Below are positions 12,215 through 24,890 of a stretch of 64,000 nt of DNA, one piece after another. The notes under the pieces were generated by a model that ran no database searches, was not told the DNA's origin, and saw nothing but the letters and a program-made list of their open reading frames with translations. This DNA is from Przewalskia tangutica. Taxonomy: Eukaryota > Streptophyta > Magnoliopsida > Solanales > Solanaceae. The translations under genes and the position numbers were made by a program. The stretch lies in the NCBI GenBank assembly GCA_029844215.1, contig CM056725.1:32022485-32086484 (forward strand), in the 5' to 3' direction. Each line of letters begins with the position of its first letter. The stretch's first letter is position 1.

Positions 12215-14411
12215 TGTCACGACCGATTCCGGCGTGGTAGTGCCTTACCGGGCACCCAAGTAGACATACATCGAGTAATCACGAACATAAAGACAATACA
12301 TGAAACCGGTAATAAGACAAGGAAATAAGAAGACAAAGCAACCAAAAACGGTTACCTTCAAGATATATATAAATAGCAACTTTTTCAACATGAGCTTTAA
12401 TCTTTTTACAAACCCCGCTTACAACAAGATTACGGACCTCTAAGAATGATACGACAACAATGGCGGACAGTGGCCCGCCAAACCCCCGAATGTAAACACT
12501 TACGACGATTGGGACTATACCATGATAAGCCTCGGAGAACGGAGCTTCCCAACGCTGAAATGGCGGACCACGAGCTAGGATCAACGATCGGTGTACCTCA
12601 ACTGCGGCATGAACGCACTCGGGGAGGTCAAGATAACAAAAAGTGCATGTGAAACTGAAAATACTGTAAATGAACTCATACTAGTCTATAAAGCACCAGC
12701 CATGTATGCTAACCACACTACAGTTCACAATAAATACGCAGTCATGTTAAGTCAGTGACTCACGCTCAAAGTCATCACTCGAATATAACTATGGGTCTCA
12801 AGCCCATAACATCAATCATGCCCGTGGAATACCTTCCTCACCGGCAGCCTATGATAGAAAAGCACCAAGAAATACATGAACACGGTGTCCCACGTGTCCA
12901 AATAAAGCAAGACAGTAAGTACGAAGGCATAGCCGACTACTAACACCCACAAGATTAACAAGGTCATAAATCGTATCATGATATCTCAAGACCGTCACAT
13001 GATCAAAGCTGTCACTCGCGCGCAGATCAAATGTGCGCGTCTAGCCTCGAACTTCCCGCAGCTCGCGATAGGCCAACCTCATAGGCCCGCATGAGGTACA
13101 ACCCCGCATCGAGGGTAGCTACTCCGGCATCGCCCCGACTCGCATCCGCATGGCCACATAGACCGCATGACCATAAAGGCCGCACACTAACACGAACTCC
13201 GTAGTTCCGCATGGATCCCCGACCCGCATGAGGTATTCTCGAATCATGGTCCTGCACCGCTGAGTCTACCCCGACGGAGGCGCCAACCTCGGAAATAAGT
13301 CAAGGTGAGTGGTACAATACCAACATAACGGCTGATAGTCAAACAACTTTAAGCACAGTCGAGGGGAAAACCCCTTTACACTAACATCACAAGATACTAA
13401 CACACATAGCATCCTAGCATGTTTACTTATCAATCAACAAGAAAGTATTACAAGGCTATCACAAACCAACACAATCAAGTTATACACACAAGGTACTTTC
13501 TACTATATGTCAACAAGTTCGGGTTTTTATCCCCAAAGTACTTCATACATTAAATCTTTAAAAGATGCGTTACTTTCACAAAAGTCACACAATACCCGTA
13601 GTTATGTGAAAATAGAGTGATTATCCTTTTAAGTAAACCAAAACACTTACCTTTGTAAAATCAAGTAACGACATTATTTTCCAAACGTCCAAGTTTGCCT
13701 AATTTCAAATGTTCACGTTTCTTATTTTAGAAAGGTTTCGTAGTTCATAGTCTTATTCATTTAAGAATATAATTCTCTTTTAAACTATCTGAGAAACATA
13801 AGTCTTATATGTGAGTAGGATATTCTTTTTTATAACAATCTTATTACAATGCCATGATCTAGGAAATATCATTTTGTCTCATCTTAGCTTCTATGCAGAT
13901 GGAAGTTTCTCTTGGTTTTAATAATACTTAATCACAAAACATTTCCTTTTATTAACGCCGCAGTTGGTTTGTCGATACACATTCGATTTCGAAATCAAGA
14001 AACATTCTTAAGCCGTTATACCTAACTTCCCATAAAGCTAGTATAACTCTTAAGTTTTCAAAACCAAGTATTACTTCTTCTTTCAAAATGATTCAAAATC
14101 TTTGAAATACTTCAAGTTCTTTATTAACACATAACAAGCGATTATAGTTCAAACGATTTACCTTTAAAACCACAAGATCTTCTTATCAACATAAAGCTGT
14201 TATAACCAACTTCCCATAAAGCCGTTATAACACTTTATGTTTTAAACCAATCACATACATTTAGCACATGTACGTCTACCGTACTACATAGTTCACACAT
14301 ATCATGCTAGAAGAGATAGGAAGAGGTTCACATACCGCGACGAGTATCGACTAATAGCAAAACGCTCCAAGTACTTTCAAACCGTCGGCTACTCCTTAGC
14401 CATGATCGCGC
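12215..14411 (-). repeat. Element B 5' LTR, left piece
   Basis: Begins TGTCACGACC and stops at ...GATCGCGC where element C starts. Uninterrupted copies (for example 8227-8240) read GATCGCGCCATACG across this point. Confidence 0.88.
14408..14411. repeat. Target duplication of element C, left copy
   Basis: GCGC (fifth base C before it) directly before C. The right copy at 24028-24031 reads GCGC, one base short of a 5-bp duplication. Confidence 0.55.
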
Positions 14412-14729
14412 TGTTATACCCCGTAGTTCCCGGGGTATGTATGCGAGGACGTACGTACGAGAATACGACAGAAAGATTGGAAAGGAAGAAAGAGGCGATT
14501 TTTCCACGGAAAAGTTTAGGTTTTTGTGAAGGAAAAAGGTTCGTTAATGGGAATTGGATTCTGATTTGGTATTCGGACTTCTGGAATATTAGAGAATTAT
14601 GGAATTTTATTTTGGAAATGGTCACGTGGGCCCACGGGAGAAATTTACTGGCTTTGTGGGCCCACTTGGTTTTGAGATTTTGGCCATTGTGGATATTTTC
14701 TAAGATGTTTTATTTTGGGCCAATAGGAG

Positions 14730-14745
14730 GGTGACACGTGTCACC
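14730..14745. promoter_or_regulatory. 16-bp palindrome with G-box core, C 5' LTR
   Basis: GGTGACACGTGTCACC is a perfect palindrome around CACGTG, a known plant bZIP/bHLH binding core. It lies about 340 bp upstream of the TATA box. Factor binding is an inference. Confidence 0.5.
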
Positions 14746-15081
14746 CCGCCTAGTGGCTTAGCCGAATGGCATTTGTGCACAACACCCTGTTAGAGTCGTT
14801 CGACTAAACGCTTTACATAACTTGCGGGGAAAATTCCGCTATGTCTTTTCTTATTTTTGCGGATTTTTCCGAGAGACGGAACATTTTGGACCAACGAGAG
14901 GCGCACTTGCACCCTCTCATCAGTGGGCAAGCTTGGACGATTTTGGGGTGTCAGTGGTAGATATTTTTGGTAGATATTTGAGGGTTTTAAGGAGTAGGTC
15001 TAGGGGCACTTGGGTGAATCTTGGCCTTACACTTGTGTAGCGCTGGCTAGATCTTGGCCATTGGTTGGCCTTGGCTTGTAG

Positions 15082-15089
15082 TATAAATA
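15082..15089 (+). promoter_or_regulatory. TATA box in C 5' LTR
   Basis: TATAAATA followed by CCCTCCC, 670 bp into the LTR. The larger offset than in A reflects the extra F-like segment at the LTR start. Confidence 0.62.
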
Positions 15090-18000
15090 CCCTCCCTTTG
15101 ATGAACTTCTTCATCCATAAATTTGCCTAAGTCTCAAAGCTCTCCTTCTCCCTCCTTGTGTTGAGTTCGGCCAGGGCCTCCCTCGTGGCCGAGCACCCCC
15201 TCTAGGGTGCTAGCCGAGAGTGTACCCCCTAGCCTAGTTGCTTTGTATAATACCCCTTTGTGGTGTAGAAATACTCTCAAAAGTATTGTTATAATGCCCA
15301 AATTACTTTAGCCAGTATACCTTGTTGTATTCTAAGGTTATACCTCTACGAAAAGCCGAAATACTATTATACTTCCCACGCAAAACCGAAACCCTAGGAA
15401 AATCTCCATAGTTGGAGTGTTGTGTAGAAGTTGGTTAGAACTTCTAAGGGTGGTTTAGAGCGGTTGAGCGCTGAGTTGAGCTAAACGATTGCCCAGATCG
15501 ACTTTATACTTGGATAATTATGGGCTTATCGAGGTAATTATCTTGTCCCTCTATGTAATTGGAAATTTACATATGTTAGAATATATAGTTGAAGTATACT
15601 ATATATAGAACTGAACGTAGTTATTGGCAATGTCTTTTGACTTAAGCCTGAATAATACTTACGGCAATGTCTTGCGACTTAAGCTCAAGAATCGAATCGA
15701 GCTTTTACATAGGATCAGACATGAGGCTTGTGTAGCTTTTCGTGTAGTAGAATTGTACCCGTTCGGGTTAGATGTGTAACCCCCCCCTGGTTGGCTTGGT
15801 AGCCTACCGTTAGAGAGGAGATTTACGTTGCGGGAGGTCTTTGCGAATTTTCGGTAGAATGTTCTGCGATAAGGTCTAAATGTTAATAAGCGCCTTGTGG
15901 CCTTATAGGTTGAAGTACTACGTATGGCGCGATCTACTGGCTAAGGAGTAGCCGACGGTTTGAAGTACTTGGAGCGTTTTGCTATTAGTCGACACTCGTC
16001 GCGAGGTATGTGAACCTCTTCCTATCTCTTCTAGCATGATATGTGTGAACTATGTAGTACGGTAGCCGTACATGTGCTAAATGTATTTGGAGTGGTTTAA
16101 AACATAAAGTGTTATAACGGCTTTATGGGAAGTTGGTTATAACAGCTTTATGTTGGTAAGAAAGTACTTGTGGCCTTGAAAAGGTAACTGATTTGAACTA
16201 TAACTGGCTTGTTATGTGTTAATAAAGAACTTGAAGTATTTCAAAGATTTTTGAATCATTTCGAAAGAAGAAGTAATATTTGGTTTTGAAAACTTAAGAG
16301 TTATACTAGCTTTATGGGAAGTTAGGTATAACGGCTTAAGAATGTTTTATCGATTTGAAATCGAATGTGTATCGACAAACCACCGCAAATACGTTAATAA
16401 GGAAATGTTTTGAATAATTAAGTATTATTAAAACCAAGAGAAACTTCCATCCGCATAGAAGCTAAGATGAGACAAAATGATATTTCCTAGATCATGGCTG
16501 CTGTAATAAGATTGTTATAAACAAGATATCCTACTCACATATAAGGCTTATGTTTCTCAGATTGTTTAAAGGAGAATTATATTCTTAAATGAATAAGACT
16601 ATGAACTACTAACCCTTTCTAAAAATGAGAAACTTGAACATTGGAAATTAGGCAAACTTGAACATTGGAAAAGAATGCTACTTGATTTTACAAAGAGAAG
16701 TAATTGATTTACTTTAAAAGATAATCACTCTATTTTCATATACTACGGTATTGTGTGACTTTTGTGAATGTAACGTATCTTTTAAAGAGTTAATGTATGA
16801 AGTACTTTGGGGATAAAACCCGATCTTGTTAATCATATAGTAGAAGGTACCTTGTGTGAATAACTTGATTGTATTGGTTTGTGATAGCCTTGTAATACCT
16901 TCGTGTTGATTTGATAAGTAATCATATTAGGATGCTACGTGTGTTAGTATTCTGTGATGTTTGTGTAAAGGATTTTCCCTTGATTGTGCTTATCCGTTTA
17001 AACGATAAAGCGTTATGTTGGTATTTATACCACTCACCGTGGTTTCCGGTTAAGCCTCCGACGCGGTAGACTCAGCGGGTCGATGGACCTATGATTCGAG
17101 AATACCTCATGCAGTCCCGGGCCTATGCGCGAGCTACGAGTTCCGTGTTAGTGTACGCCCTTTATGGGCATGCGGTCCATGTGGCCACGCGATCGCGTCG
17201 TGACGGCGCCGGGAGTAGCTACCCTCGATGCGGGAATACCTCACGCGGGCCGATGAGATTGGCCTACGCGAGTCGCGGAGTTCGAGGTTAGACGCGCATA
17301 TCGATCTGCGGGCAAGTGGCCAGCTTTGATCATGTGACGGTCTAGACAGATCTTATGATACAGTTCATGACCTTGTTGGTACTATGGGTTTTTAGTAGTC
17401 GGCTATGCCTTCGTACTTACCCCGTACAGAGATATTATGACACAGGTGGGACCTGGTGTTCATGTGTGTTCCATGGTGCTTTTATATCATAGACTGCCGA
17501 GCTGGCGGGAAGGTATTCCACGGGCATGATTGATGTTGTGGGCCTGAGACCCATTGTTATACTTGAGTGATGACTTGAGGGCGTGAGTCCCTGACTTGAC
17601 ATGACTGCCTTGTTGTAAACTGTAGTTTGGTTATCATACATGTCTCCTGCTTTATATGACTGCTATGATTTCATTTACAGTATGTATTTTCAGTTTCACA
17701 TACTGCACTGTTATCGACCTCCTTGGGCCGCGTTCATGCCGCAGTAAAGGTACACCGCCGTTGATCCTCGCTCTAGGGTCACATTCACTGGGAAGCTCCG
17801 TTTCTCCGGAGGCTTATCTTGATATAGTCCCCTGTTGTTGTAGGTGCTTACGTTCAGGGGTATGGCGGGGCCCTGTCCCGCCATTGTTGTCGTATCATTT
17901 CTTAGAGGTCTGTAGTACTGTTGTGGGCAGGGTTGGTAAAAAGGATTAAACTGTTCAGTTGTAAAAGTTGTTATTTATATATGCCGAAAGGCAAGTTTTC

Positions 18001-18119
18001 TCGACATCGCTTTGTACTTCACTTGTTTCATGTATATGTTTTATGTTCGTGATTACTCGATGTTGTGTCACTAGGGTGCCCGGTAAGGCACGATCCACGC
18101 CCGATGGTCGTGACAAAAG

Positions 18120-18130
18120 TGGTATCGAGC
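18120..18130 (+). promoter_or_regulatory. Primer binding site, element C
   Basis: TGGTATCGAGC, 4 bases after the LTR end. Confidence 0.82.
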
Positions 18131-18175
18131 GATTAATCCTCGGAAAGTGTCTACGCACCGTATCCATGAAGTCTT

Positions 18176-18209
18176 GATTATCGGTGTGTTGTGCACCACA
18201 CCAATAATC
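18176..18209 (+). promoter_or_regulatory. Leader hairpin with palindromic loop, element C
   Basis: Stem arms are 18176-18188 and 18197-18209, 13 bp with one mismatch. Loop TTGTGCAC. It is identical in sequence to the copies in B and H. Confidence 0.7.
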
Positions 18210-18319
18210 AGGAGGCTATAGGATATTTAGGATTGGTTTCTATTCTTCTCACTCTGAGATCGTGCCTTAGAGCTGTGTTGTAAGTTGGACCCTCTGACGA
18301 AATTCATTCCCTTATCGTT

Positions 18320-18775
18320 ATGCCTCCGTGTAGCAACCCGCCCGGAGGCGCGCAAGAGGAGGCTGCGAGTAGAGTTCGGAAGGTGGTGAGGGCACAGCCC
18401 AATCATTACCTAGGGTAGTGCTTCATTCGGGATTTACGGACGTCACTAGCCCCAGAAGTTTAGCACGGCGACGGCGGTTCTCTGCGTCCCATGATATTTG
18501 AACCTTCGCCCACGGCCATCGAAGTGAATATAGGTTGCAAAGAGGCGACCACATTAGCTATGGATTTGGCTACCAGAGATTATACCGATGTACCACGAGT
18601 CTTGATGACTACCTAAGAGAGGTTGTGCAAGAGTAATTCTTGATTGGGCTTGAGCATGGCACGTATGCGCTTATGTACAGCAGGCCGAAAAACGTAGAGA
18701 TCGACGGGTTAACCAAGGACAGCAGAAGAGGGCCAGAGCAACAAGGTCCTTCGGTAACTTTCAAGGTGAGTATAC
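18320..18775 (+). pseudogene. gag: Truncated gag relic, element C
   Basis: ATG at 18320 opens MPP. Downstream, broken frames carry IFEPSPTAIEVNIGCKEAT and LAMDLATRDYTDVPRVLMT (about 18490-18612), matching the B relic. The sequence then jumps from the point equal to 11545 in B to the point equal to about 11150. About 380 bp, including the zinc-knuckle trace, are therefore missing here while A and B keep them. It cannot encode a working Gag. Confidence 0.5.
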
Positions 18776-19480
18776 CTTAAGTGCTATGTTCTGATAGCAG
18801 TGTGTTAGTTGTGATTTGAAATCATGGTTGTTTAACCGAGTAAGATTTTGGGGGATAGAGAAAGTGTGAGCCTTAGAGCTTTATACGTAGAGACCTTAGA
18901 GGTGAGGCCATCTCGAGAAAAAGGTGTAGTGTTATGTTTGACCCTTATCGGAGTGCAGAGTGCACGTGAGTTATGTTGGGACAGGTCCCTAGTAGTGTGG
19001 AATGAAAGAGGCTAGTTGAGCTAAGAAGACCGCTAGGTTTTCGTAACGTGATTAGTGAGATTGTTCCGGTTCGGGGAGCTAGTATGATGCGCGTTGCCGG
19101 GTCGGGTTGAGGCCACGTTGCGGGTCAACCCGCGGCAGTTTTGGTGGTGGGGTCAGTTTGTGGTGGTCCCGCCTTGTGGTAGGGTCACGAGGGTGTTAGG
19201 CTCGAGTTTAGTTAACTAGCCGCACGAGTTCGTGGATCGTTCGACCGATGGTCGGTCGATGGGCAGCCCATCGTGTTCTTGATCGGACCGCTTCACTCGG
19301 CGATGTTGATTTATCGTAAAGGTTGTAAGGTCGCACGGTGCCTACCTTCACCTTATGGCGCAGTGGAGCCAGTTACGGCTGTTTCGTTTTCTAAAAGTTT
19401 ACCAGCAGGTTAGGAACTCGGTGAGTCTCGAATCGCATTCGCCTCGCCGTGTTTGGATTTCAGGGATAGTTGTGGGGATT
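18776..19480 (+). other. Unexplained conserved module, element C copy
   Basis: Collinear with the A and B modules in direct orientation, with GCGGGTCAACCCGC at about 19120-19135. No motif is recognised. Confidence 0.5.
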
Positions 19481-19489
19481 GTTGTCTCC

Positions 19490-19745
19490 TGTGGAAGTAG
19501 TGTTTGATCTACCATTTCAGTGTTCGGATGTCGCCTTACGAAGCCTTGTAGGGGCAGAAGTGTAAGTTGCCGGTCGATTGGTTCGATGTTGGCAAGGTTC
19601 GAACCGATTAGTTCAGCTTGTTCCACAGATGGATAGGAAAAGCTCATCTAGAAGAAGTTACGCGGCTCGGAGGAATCGTATGCGGATAATCGGCGACGAC
19701 GCCAGAGTTCAAAGGACGGTCGGTCTTCTTGAAAGTACCACCCCG
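19490..19745 (+). pseudogene. pol: Integrase C-terminal relic, element C
   Basis: Encodes, across frame breaks, the VDWFDVGK-like segment (19570-19600) and the following basic stretch (19650-19720). Catalytic and zinc-binding parts are absent. The direct repeats GAGTTTTGGAAAC at 19759-19771 and 19972-19984 lie just downstream and bound a 213-bp segment that element A lacks. Confidence 0.45.
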
Positions 19746-20251
19746 GACAGGGTGTGACGAGTTTTGGAAACAGAAGGAATTTAGCCCGAGTTACTTTGGG
19801 CCTTTAAGAGTTCATGTGAAGAATAGGCCAGGTTGCCTATATGTTAGCTTTTGCCGTCCGACTTAGGAGGCAGGACGTCCGGTCTTTCGTATTGTTATGT
19901 TCGGGAAAGTATCGAAGATCCATCCAGAATGTTCCCAGTTAATGATGCCCACGTAAAGAGATAGTAACCCCGAGTTTTGGAAACTAAAGCAGTATCAGAA
20001 ATGTGGTAAGGGTTCGAGTGTCTGACGGCCTTGATGATCGTGCGCACTGGTACCATTTGTTGGGTCGACTGAGCAAGGCTCGCGACAAAGTGACAAAAGT
20101 GGTATTATTTGTGGTGATGTTAGAGGTGTTTCCTCGTAGACTTGGATATAAGTATGTTGCGCAGGTATTTCTGTGGCCAGGTATGGCAGGATTGTTTCGT
20201 AAGTATAGTAGTGAAGACTATCTTGGCGACGCTTGTTTGAGACTTAGAAGG

Positions 20252-20281
20252 AACATTCGGACGAATGTTTCTAAGGAAGAA
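20252..20281 (+). promoter_or_regulatory. Hairpin and polypurine tract, element C
   Basis: AACATTCG and CGAATGTT arms (20252-20269) with a 2-nt gap, then AAGGAAGAA abutting the 3' LTR. Confidence 0.65.
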
Positions 20282-20594
20282 TGTTATACCCGTAGTTCCC
20301 GGTATGTATGCGAGGATGCACGTGCGAGAATACGCAGAAAGATTGGAAAGGAAGAAAGAGGTGATTTTTCCACGGAAAAGTTTCGGTTTTGTGAAGGAAA
20401 AAGGTTCGTTAATGGGAATTGGATTCCCAGTTTGGTATTCGGACTTCTGGAATATTAGAGAATTATGGAATTTTATTTTGAAATGGTCACGTGGGGCCCA
20501 CGGAGAAATTTACTGGTTTTGTGGGCCCACTTGGTTTTGAGATTTTGGCCATTGTGGATATTTTCTAAGATGTTTTATTTTGGGCCAATAGGAG

Positions 20595-20610
20595 GGTGAC
20601 ACGTGTCACC
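20595..20610. promoter_or_regulatory. 16-bp palindrome with G-box core, C 3' LTR
   Basis: Second copy of GGTGACACGTGTCACC, unchanged. Confidence 0.48.
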
Positions 20611-20958
20611 CCGCCTAGTGGCTCGGCGAATGGCATTTGTGCACAACACCCTGTTAGAGTCGTTTTCGACTAAACGCTTTACATAACTTCGAGGGAAAAT
20701 TCGGCTATGTCTTTTCTTATTTTTATGGATTTTTCCGAGAGGCGGAACATTTTGGACCAACGAGAGCGGCACTTGGCACCCTCTCATCAGCGGGTGGGCG
20801 GCTTGGACGATTTTGGGGGTGTCAAGTGGTAGATATTTTTGGTAGATATTTGTGAGGGTTTTAAGGAGTAGGGTCTAGGGGGCACTTGGGTGAATCTTGG
20901 CCTTACACTTGTGTAGCACTTGGCTAGATCTTGGCCATTGGTTGGCCTTGGCTTGTAG

Positions 20959-20966
20959 TATAAATA
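20959..20966 (+). promoter_or_regulatory. TATA box in C 3' LTR
   Basis: TATAAATA followed by CCCCTCCC, matching 15082 in the 5' LTR. Confidence 0.6.
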
Positions 20967-23900
20967 CCCCTCCCTTTGATGAACTTCTTCATCCATAAAT
21001 TTGCCTAAGTCTTGAAAGCTCTCCTTCTCCCTCCCCTTGTGTTGAGTTCGGCCAAGGGCCTCCCCCTTGTGGCCGAGAGCACCCCCCCCTCTAGGGGTGC
21101 TAGCCGAGAGTGTACCCCCCCCCTAGCCTAGTTGCTTTCGTATAATACCCCCCCTTTGTGGTGTAGAAATACTCTCAAAAGTATTGTTATAATGCCCAAA
21201 TTACTTTAGCCGTATACCTTGTTGTATTCTAAGGTTATACCTATACGAAAAGCCCAGAAATACTATTATACTTCCCGTCAGTCGAAAAACCGAAACCCTA
21301 GGAAAATCTCCATAGTCGTTGGAGTGTTGTGTAGTTGGTTAGAACTTCAAGGGTGGTTTAGAGCGGGTTGAGCGCCTGAGTTGGGCTAAACGATTGCCCA
21401 GGATCGACTTTATACTTGGATAATTATGGGCTTATCGAGGTAATTATCTTGTCCCTCTATTGTAATTGGAAATTACATATTGTTAGAATATATAGTTGAA
21501 GTATACTATATATAGAACTGAACGTAGTTATTGGCAATGTCTTTTGACTTAAGCCTGAATAATACTTACGGCAATGTCTTGCGACTTAAGCCTGAAGAAC
21601 TGAACTGAACAGTTTTTACATAGGACTGTATTACAGTAGGCTTGTGTAGCTTTTCTGTGTAGTAGAATTGTACCCGTTCGGGTTAGATGTGTAACCCCCC
21701 CTGGTTGGCTTGGTAGCCGGCCTCGTTAGAGGAGGAGATTTACGCTGTTGCGGGGGGGGGGGGGAGGTGCTGCCGAATTTTCGGTAGAATGTTCTGCGAT
21801 AAGGTCTAAATGTTAATAAGCGCCTTGTGGCCTTATAGGTTGAAGTACTACGTATGGCGCGATCTACTGGCTAAGGAGTAGCCGACGGTTTGAAGTACTT
21901 GGAGCGTTTTGCTATTAGTCGACACTCGTCGCGAGGTATGTGAACCTCTTCCTATCTCTTCTAGCATGATATGTGTGAACTATGTAGTACGGTAGCCGTA
22001 CATGTGCTAAATGTATTTGGAGTGGTTTAAAACATAAAGTGTTATAACGGCTTTATGGGAAGTTGGTTATAACAGCTTTATGTTGGTAAGAAAGTACTTG
22101 TGGCCTTGAAAAGGTAACTGATTTGAACTATAACTGGCTTGTTATGTGTTAATAAAGAACTTGAAGTATTTCAAAAGATTTTTGAATCATTTCGAAAGAA
22201 GAAGTAATATTTGGTTTTTGAAAACTTAAGAGTTATACTAGCTTTATGGGAAGTTAGGTATAACGGCTTAAGAATGTTTTATCGATTTGAAATCGAATGT
22301 ATCGACAAACCATCGCAGCGTTAAAAGGAAATGTTTTGAATAATTAAGTATTATTAAAACAAGAGAAACTTCCATCCGTGTAAGCTAAGATGAGACAAAA
22401 TGATATTTCCTAGATCATGGCTGCTGTAATAAGATTGTTATAAACAAGATATCCTACTCACATATAAGGCTTATGTTTCTCAGATTGTTTAAAGGAGAAT
22501 TATATTCTTAAATGAATAAGACTATGAACTACGAACCCTTTCTAAAAATGAGAAACTTGAACATTGGAAATTAGGCAAACTTGAACATTGGAAAAGAATG
22601 TTGCTACTTGATTTTACAAAGAGAAGTAATTGATTAACTTTAAAAAGATAATCACTCTATTTTCATATACTACGTATTGTGTGACTTTTGAATGTAACGT
22701 ATCTTTTAAAGAGTTAATGTATGAAGTACTTTGGGGATAAAACCCGATCTTGTTAATCATATAGTAGAAGGTACCTTGTGTGAATAACTTGATTGTATTG
22801 GTTTGTGATAGCCTTGTAATACCTTCGTGTTGATTTGATAAGTAATCATATTAGGATGCTACGTGTGTTAGTATTCTGTGATGTTTGTGTAAAGGGATTT
22901 TCCTTGATTGTGCTTATCTTTGTTAAACGATAAACCGTTATGTTGGTATTTATACCACTCACCGTGTTTTCGGGGTTAAGCCGCCTCCACGCGGGTAGAC
23001 TCAAAGCGGTCGATGGACCTATGATTCGAGAATACCTCACGCAGTCCCGGGGCCTATGCGGAGCTACGAGTTCGAGTTAGTGTCGTCCTTTATGGGCATG
23101 CGGTCCATGGCCATGCGGATCGCGAAGTCGGGGCGATGCCGGGAGTAGCTACCTCGATGCGGAATACCTCACGCGGCCGATGAGATTGGCCTACGCGGAG
23201 TGCGGAGTTCGAGGTTAGACGCGACATTGATTCTGCGGGCAAGTGGCGAGCTTTGATCATGTGACGGTCTAGACAGATCTTATTATTCAGTTGATGACCT
23301 TGTTGGTAATATGGGTTTTTAGTAGTCGGCTATGCCTTCGTACTTACCCCGTGACAGATATTATGACACAGTGGACACGGTGTTCATGTGTGTTCCATGG
23401 TGCTTTTATATCATGTGATCACGGCAGGCGATGAGGAAGGTATTCCACGCATGATTGATGTTGTGGGCACGAGACCCATTGTTATACTTGAGTGATGACT
23501 TGAGGCGTGAGTCACGACTGACACGATCGCCTTTGTAAAGCGTAGTTTGGTTATCATACATGTCTCCCGCTTTATATGGTAGTATGATTTCATTTCTGAT
23601 GTATTTTCAGTTTCACATACTCTGCACTGTTATCGACCTCCTTGGGGCCGTTCATGCCGCAGTAAAGGTACACCGTCGTTGATCCTCGCTCTAGTGGTCA
23701 CATTCACCATGGAAGCTCCGTTTCTCGGAGGCTTATCTTGATATAGTCCTGTTGTTGTAGGTGCTTACGTTCGGGTATGGCGGGCCCCGTCCCGCCATTG
23801 TTGTCGTATCATTTCTTAGAGGTCCGTAGTACCGTTGTGGCGTGGTTGGTAAAAAGGATTAAACTGCTCATTGTAAAAGTTGTTATTTATATATGCCAGA

Positions 23901-24027
23901 AAGGCAAGTTTTCCTCGACATCGTTTGTACTTCACTTGTTTCATGTATATGTTTTATGTTCCGATTACTCGATGTTGTATCACTAGGGTGCCCGGTAAGG
24001 CACCACCACGCCCAGCTGGTCGTGATA

Positions 24028-24031
24028 GCGC
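24028..24031. repeat. Target duplication of element C, right copy
   Basis: GCGC, pairing with 14408-14411. B's LTR then resumes with ATACACGTAG. Confidence 0.55.
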
Positions 24032-24882
24032 ATACACGTAGTACTTCAACCTATAAGGCCACAAGGCGCTTATTAACATTTAGATCCCTTCAGAACATTC
24101 TACGAAAATTCGCAAGACCTCCCCGCAACAGGCGTAAATCTCCTCCTCTATCGAGGCTGGCTACCAAGCCAACCGGGGGTTATCGTCTAACCCTAACGGT
24201 ACAATTCTACTCCACTACTACTACACAAGTCTCCGCAATACACCCCTAAGTAATTACATCAAGATTCTTCTTTAAATTCAGCTTAAGTCGCAAAGACATT
24301 GCTGTAAGTATTATTCGAGCTTAAGTCAAAAGACATTGCCGATAACTACGTTCAGTTCTATATATAGTATACTTCAACTATATATTCTAACAATATGTAA
24401 TTTCCAATTACAATAGAGGGACAAGATAATTACCTCGATAAGCCCATAATTATCCTAGTTAAAGTCGATCCTGGGCAATCGTTTAGCTCCAACTCCGATA
24501 GCTCCAACCAGCTCTAAACCACCCTTAGAAGTTCTAACCAATTTCTACACAATACTCCAACGGACTATGGAGATTTTCCTAGGGTTTCGGTTTTGTGACT
24601 GACGGAAGTATAATAGTATTTCTGGGCATTTTCGTATAGGTATAACCTTAGAATACAACAAGGTATACGGCTAAGGTAATTTGGGCATTATAACAATACT
24701 TTTGAGAGTATTTCTACACCACAAAAGGGGGGTATTATACGAAAGCAACTAGGCTAGTGGGGTACCCCACGCCACACCACTGTGAGGGGGCGCTACGCTC
24801 GGCCAAGGGGGCCTCACGAAATGGGAGGAGCTCTCAAGACTTAGAGATTTTTTTGGATGAAGAAGTCTTCAAAGGGAAGGGG

Positions 24883-24890
24883 TATTTATA
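24883..24890 (-). promoter_or_regulatory. TATA box in B 5' LTR
   Basis: TATAAATA on the minus strand. C now separates this promoter from the rest of B. Confidence 0.58.

Larger units (their letters stand above)
14412..18115 (+). repeat. Element C 5' LTR
   Basis: Starts TGTTATACCCC and ends GTCGTGACA, immediately before the primer site. It contains the G-box palindrome (14730-14745), a TATA box, and a GC-rich mini-repeat block at about 17040-17330. Confidence 0.92.
14412..24027 (+). mobile_element. Element C: complete non-autonomous LTR retrotransposon
   Basis: LTRs of 3704 and 3746 bp (14412-18115, 20282-24027) flank a 2166 bp interior. It is inserted head-on into B's 5' LTR, and that LTR resumes at 24028. 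The two LTRs are almost identical over long runs (for example 15846-16230 against 21779-22165), which implies a recent insertion. The interior has a primer site, leader hairpin, short gag relic, module, integrase scrap and purine tract, but no enzymes. Its first 350 bp of LTR resemble element F's LTR rather than A's, so the LTR is a mosaic. Confidence 0.88.
20282..24027 (+). repeat. Element C 3' LTR
   Basis: Starts TGTTATACCC and ends CGTGATA, with the last C changed to T. It carries a run of about 13 G's near 21752 and longer C runs at 21081-21160 than its partner LTR, which suggests homopolymer miscounting. Confidence 0.92.

Noticed and set aside
14402..14734. 110-residue frame at the start of C's LTR
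   Set aside because: It begins in B's LTR and crosses the junction into C's U3. The composition is that of non-coding LTR, and there is no homology to C's partner reading.
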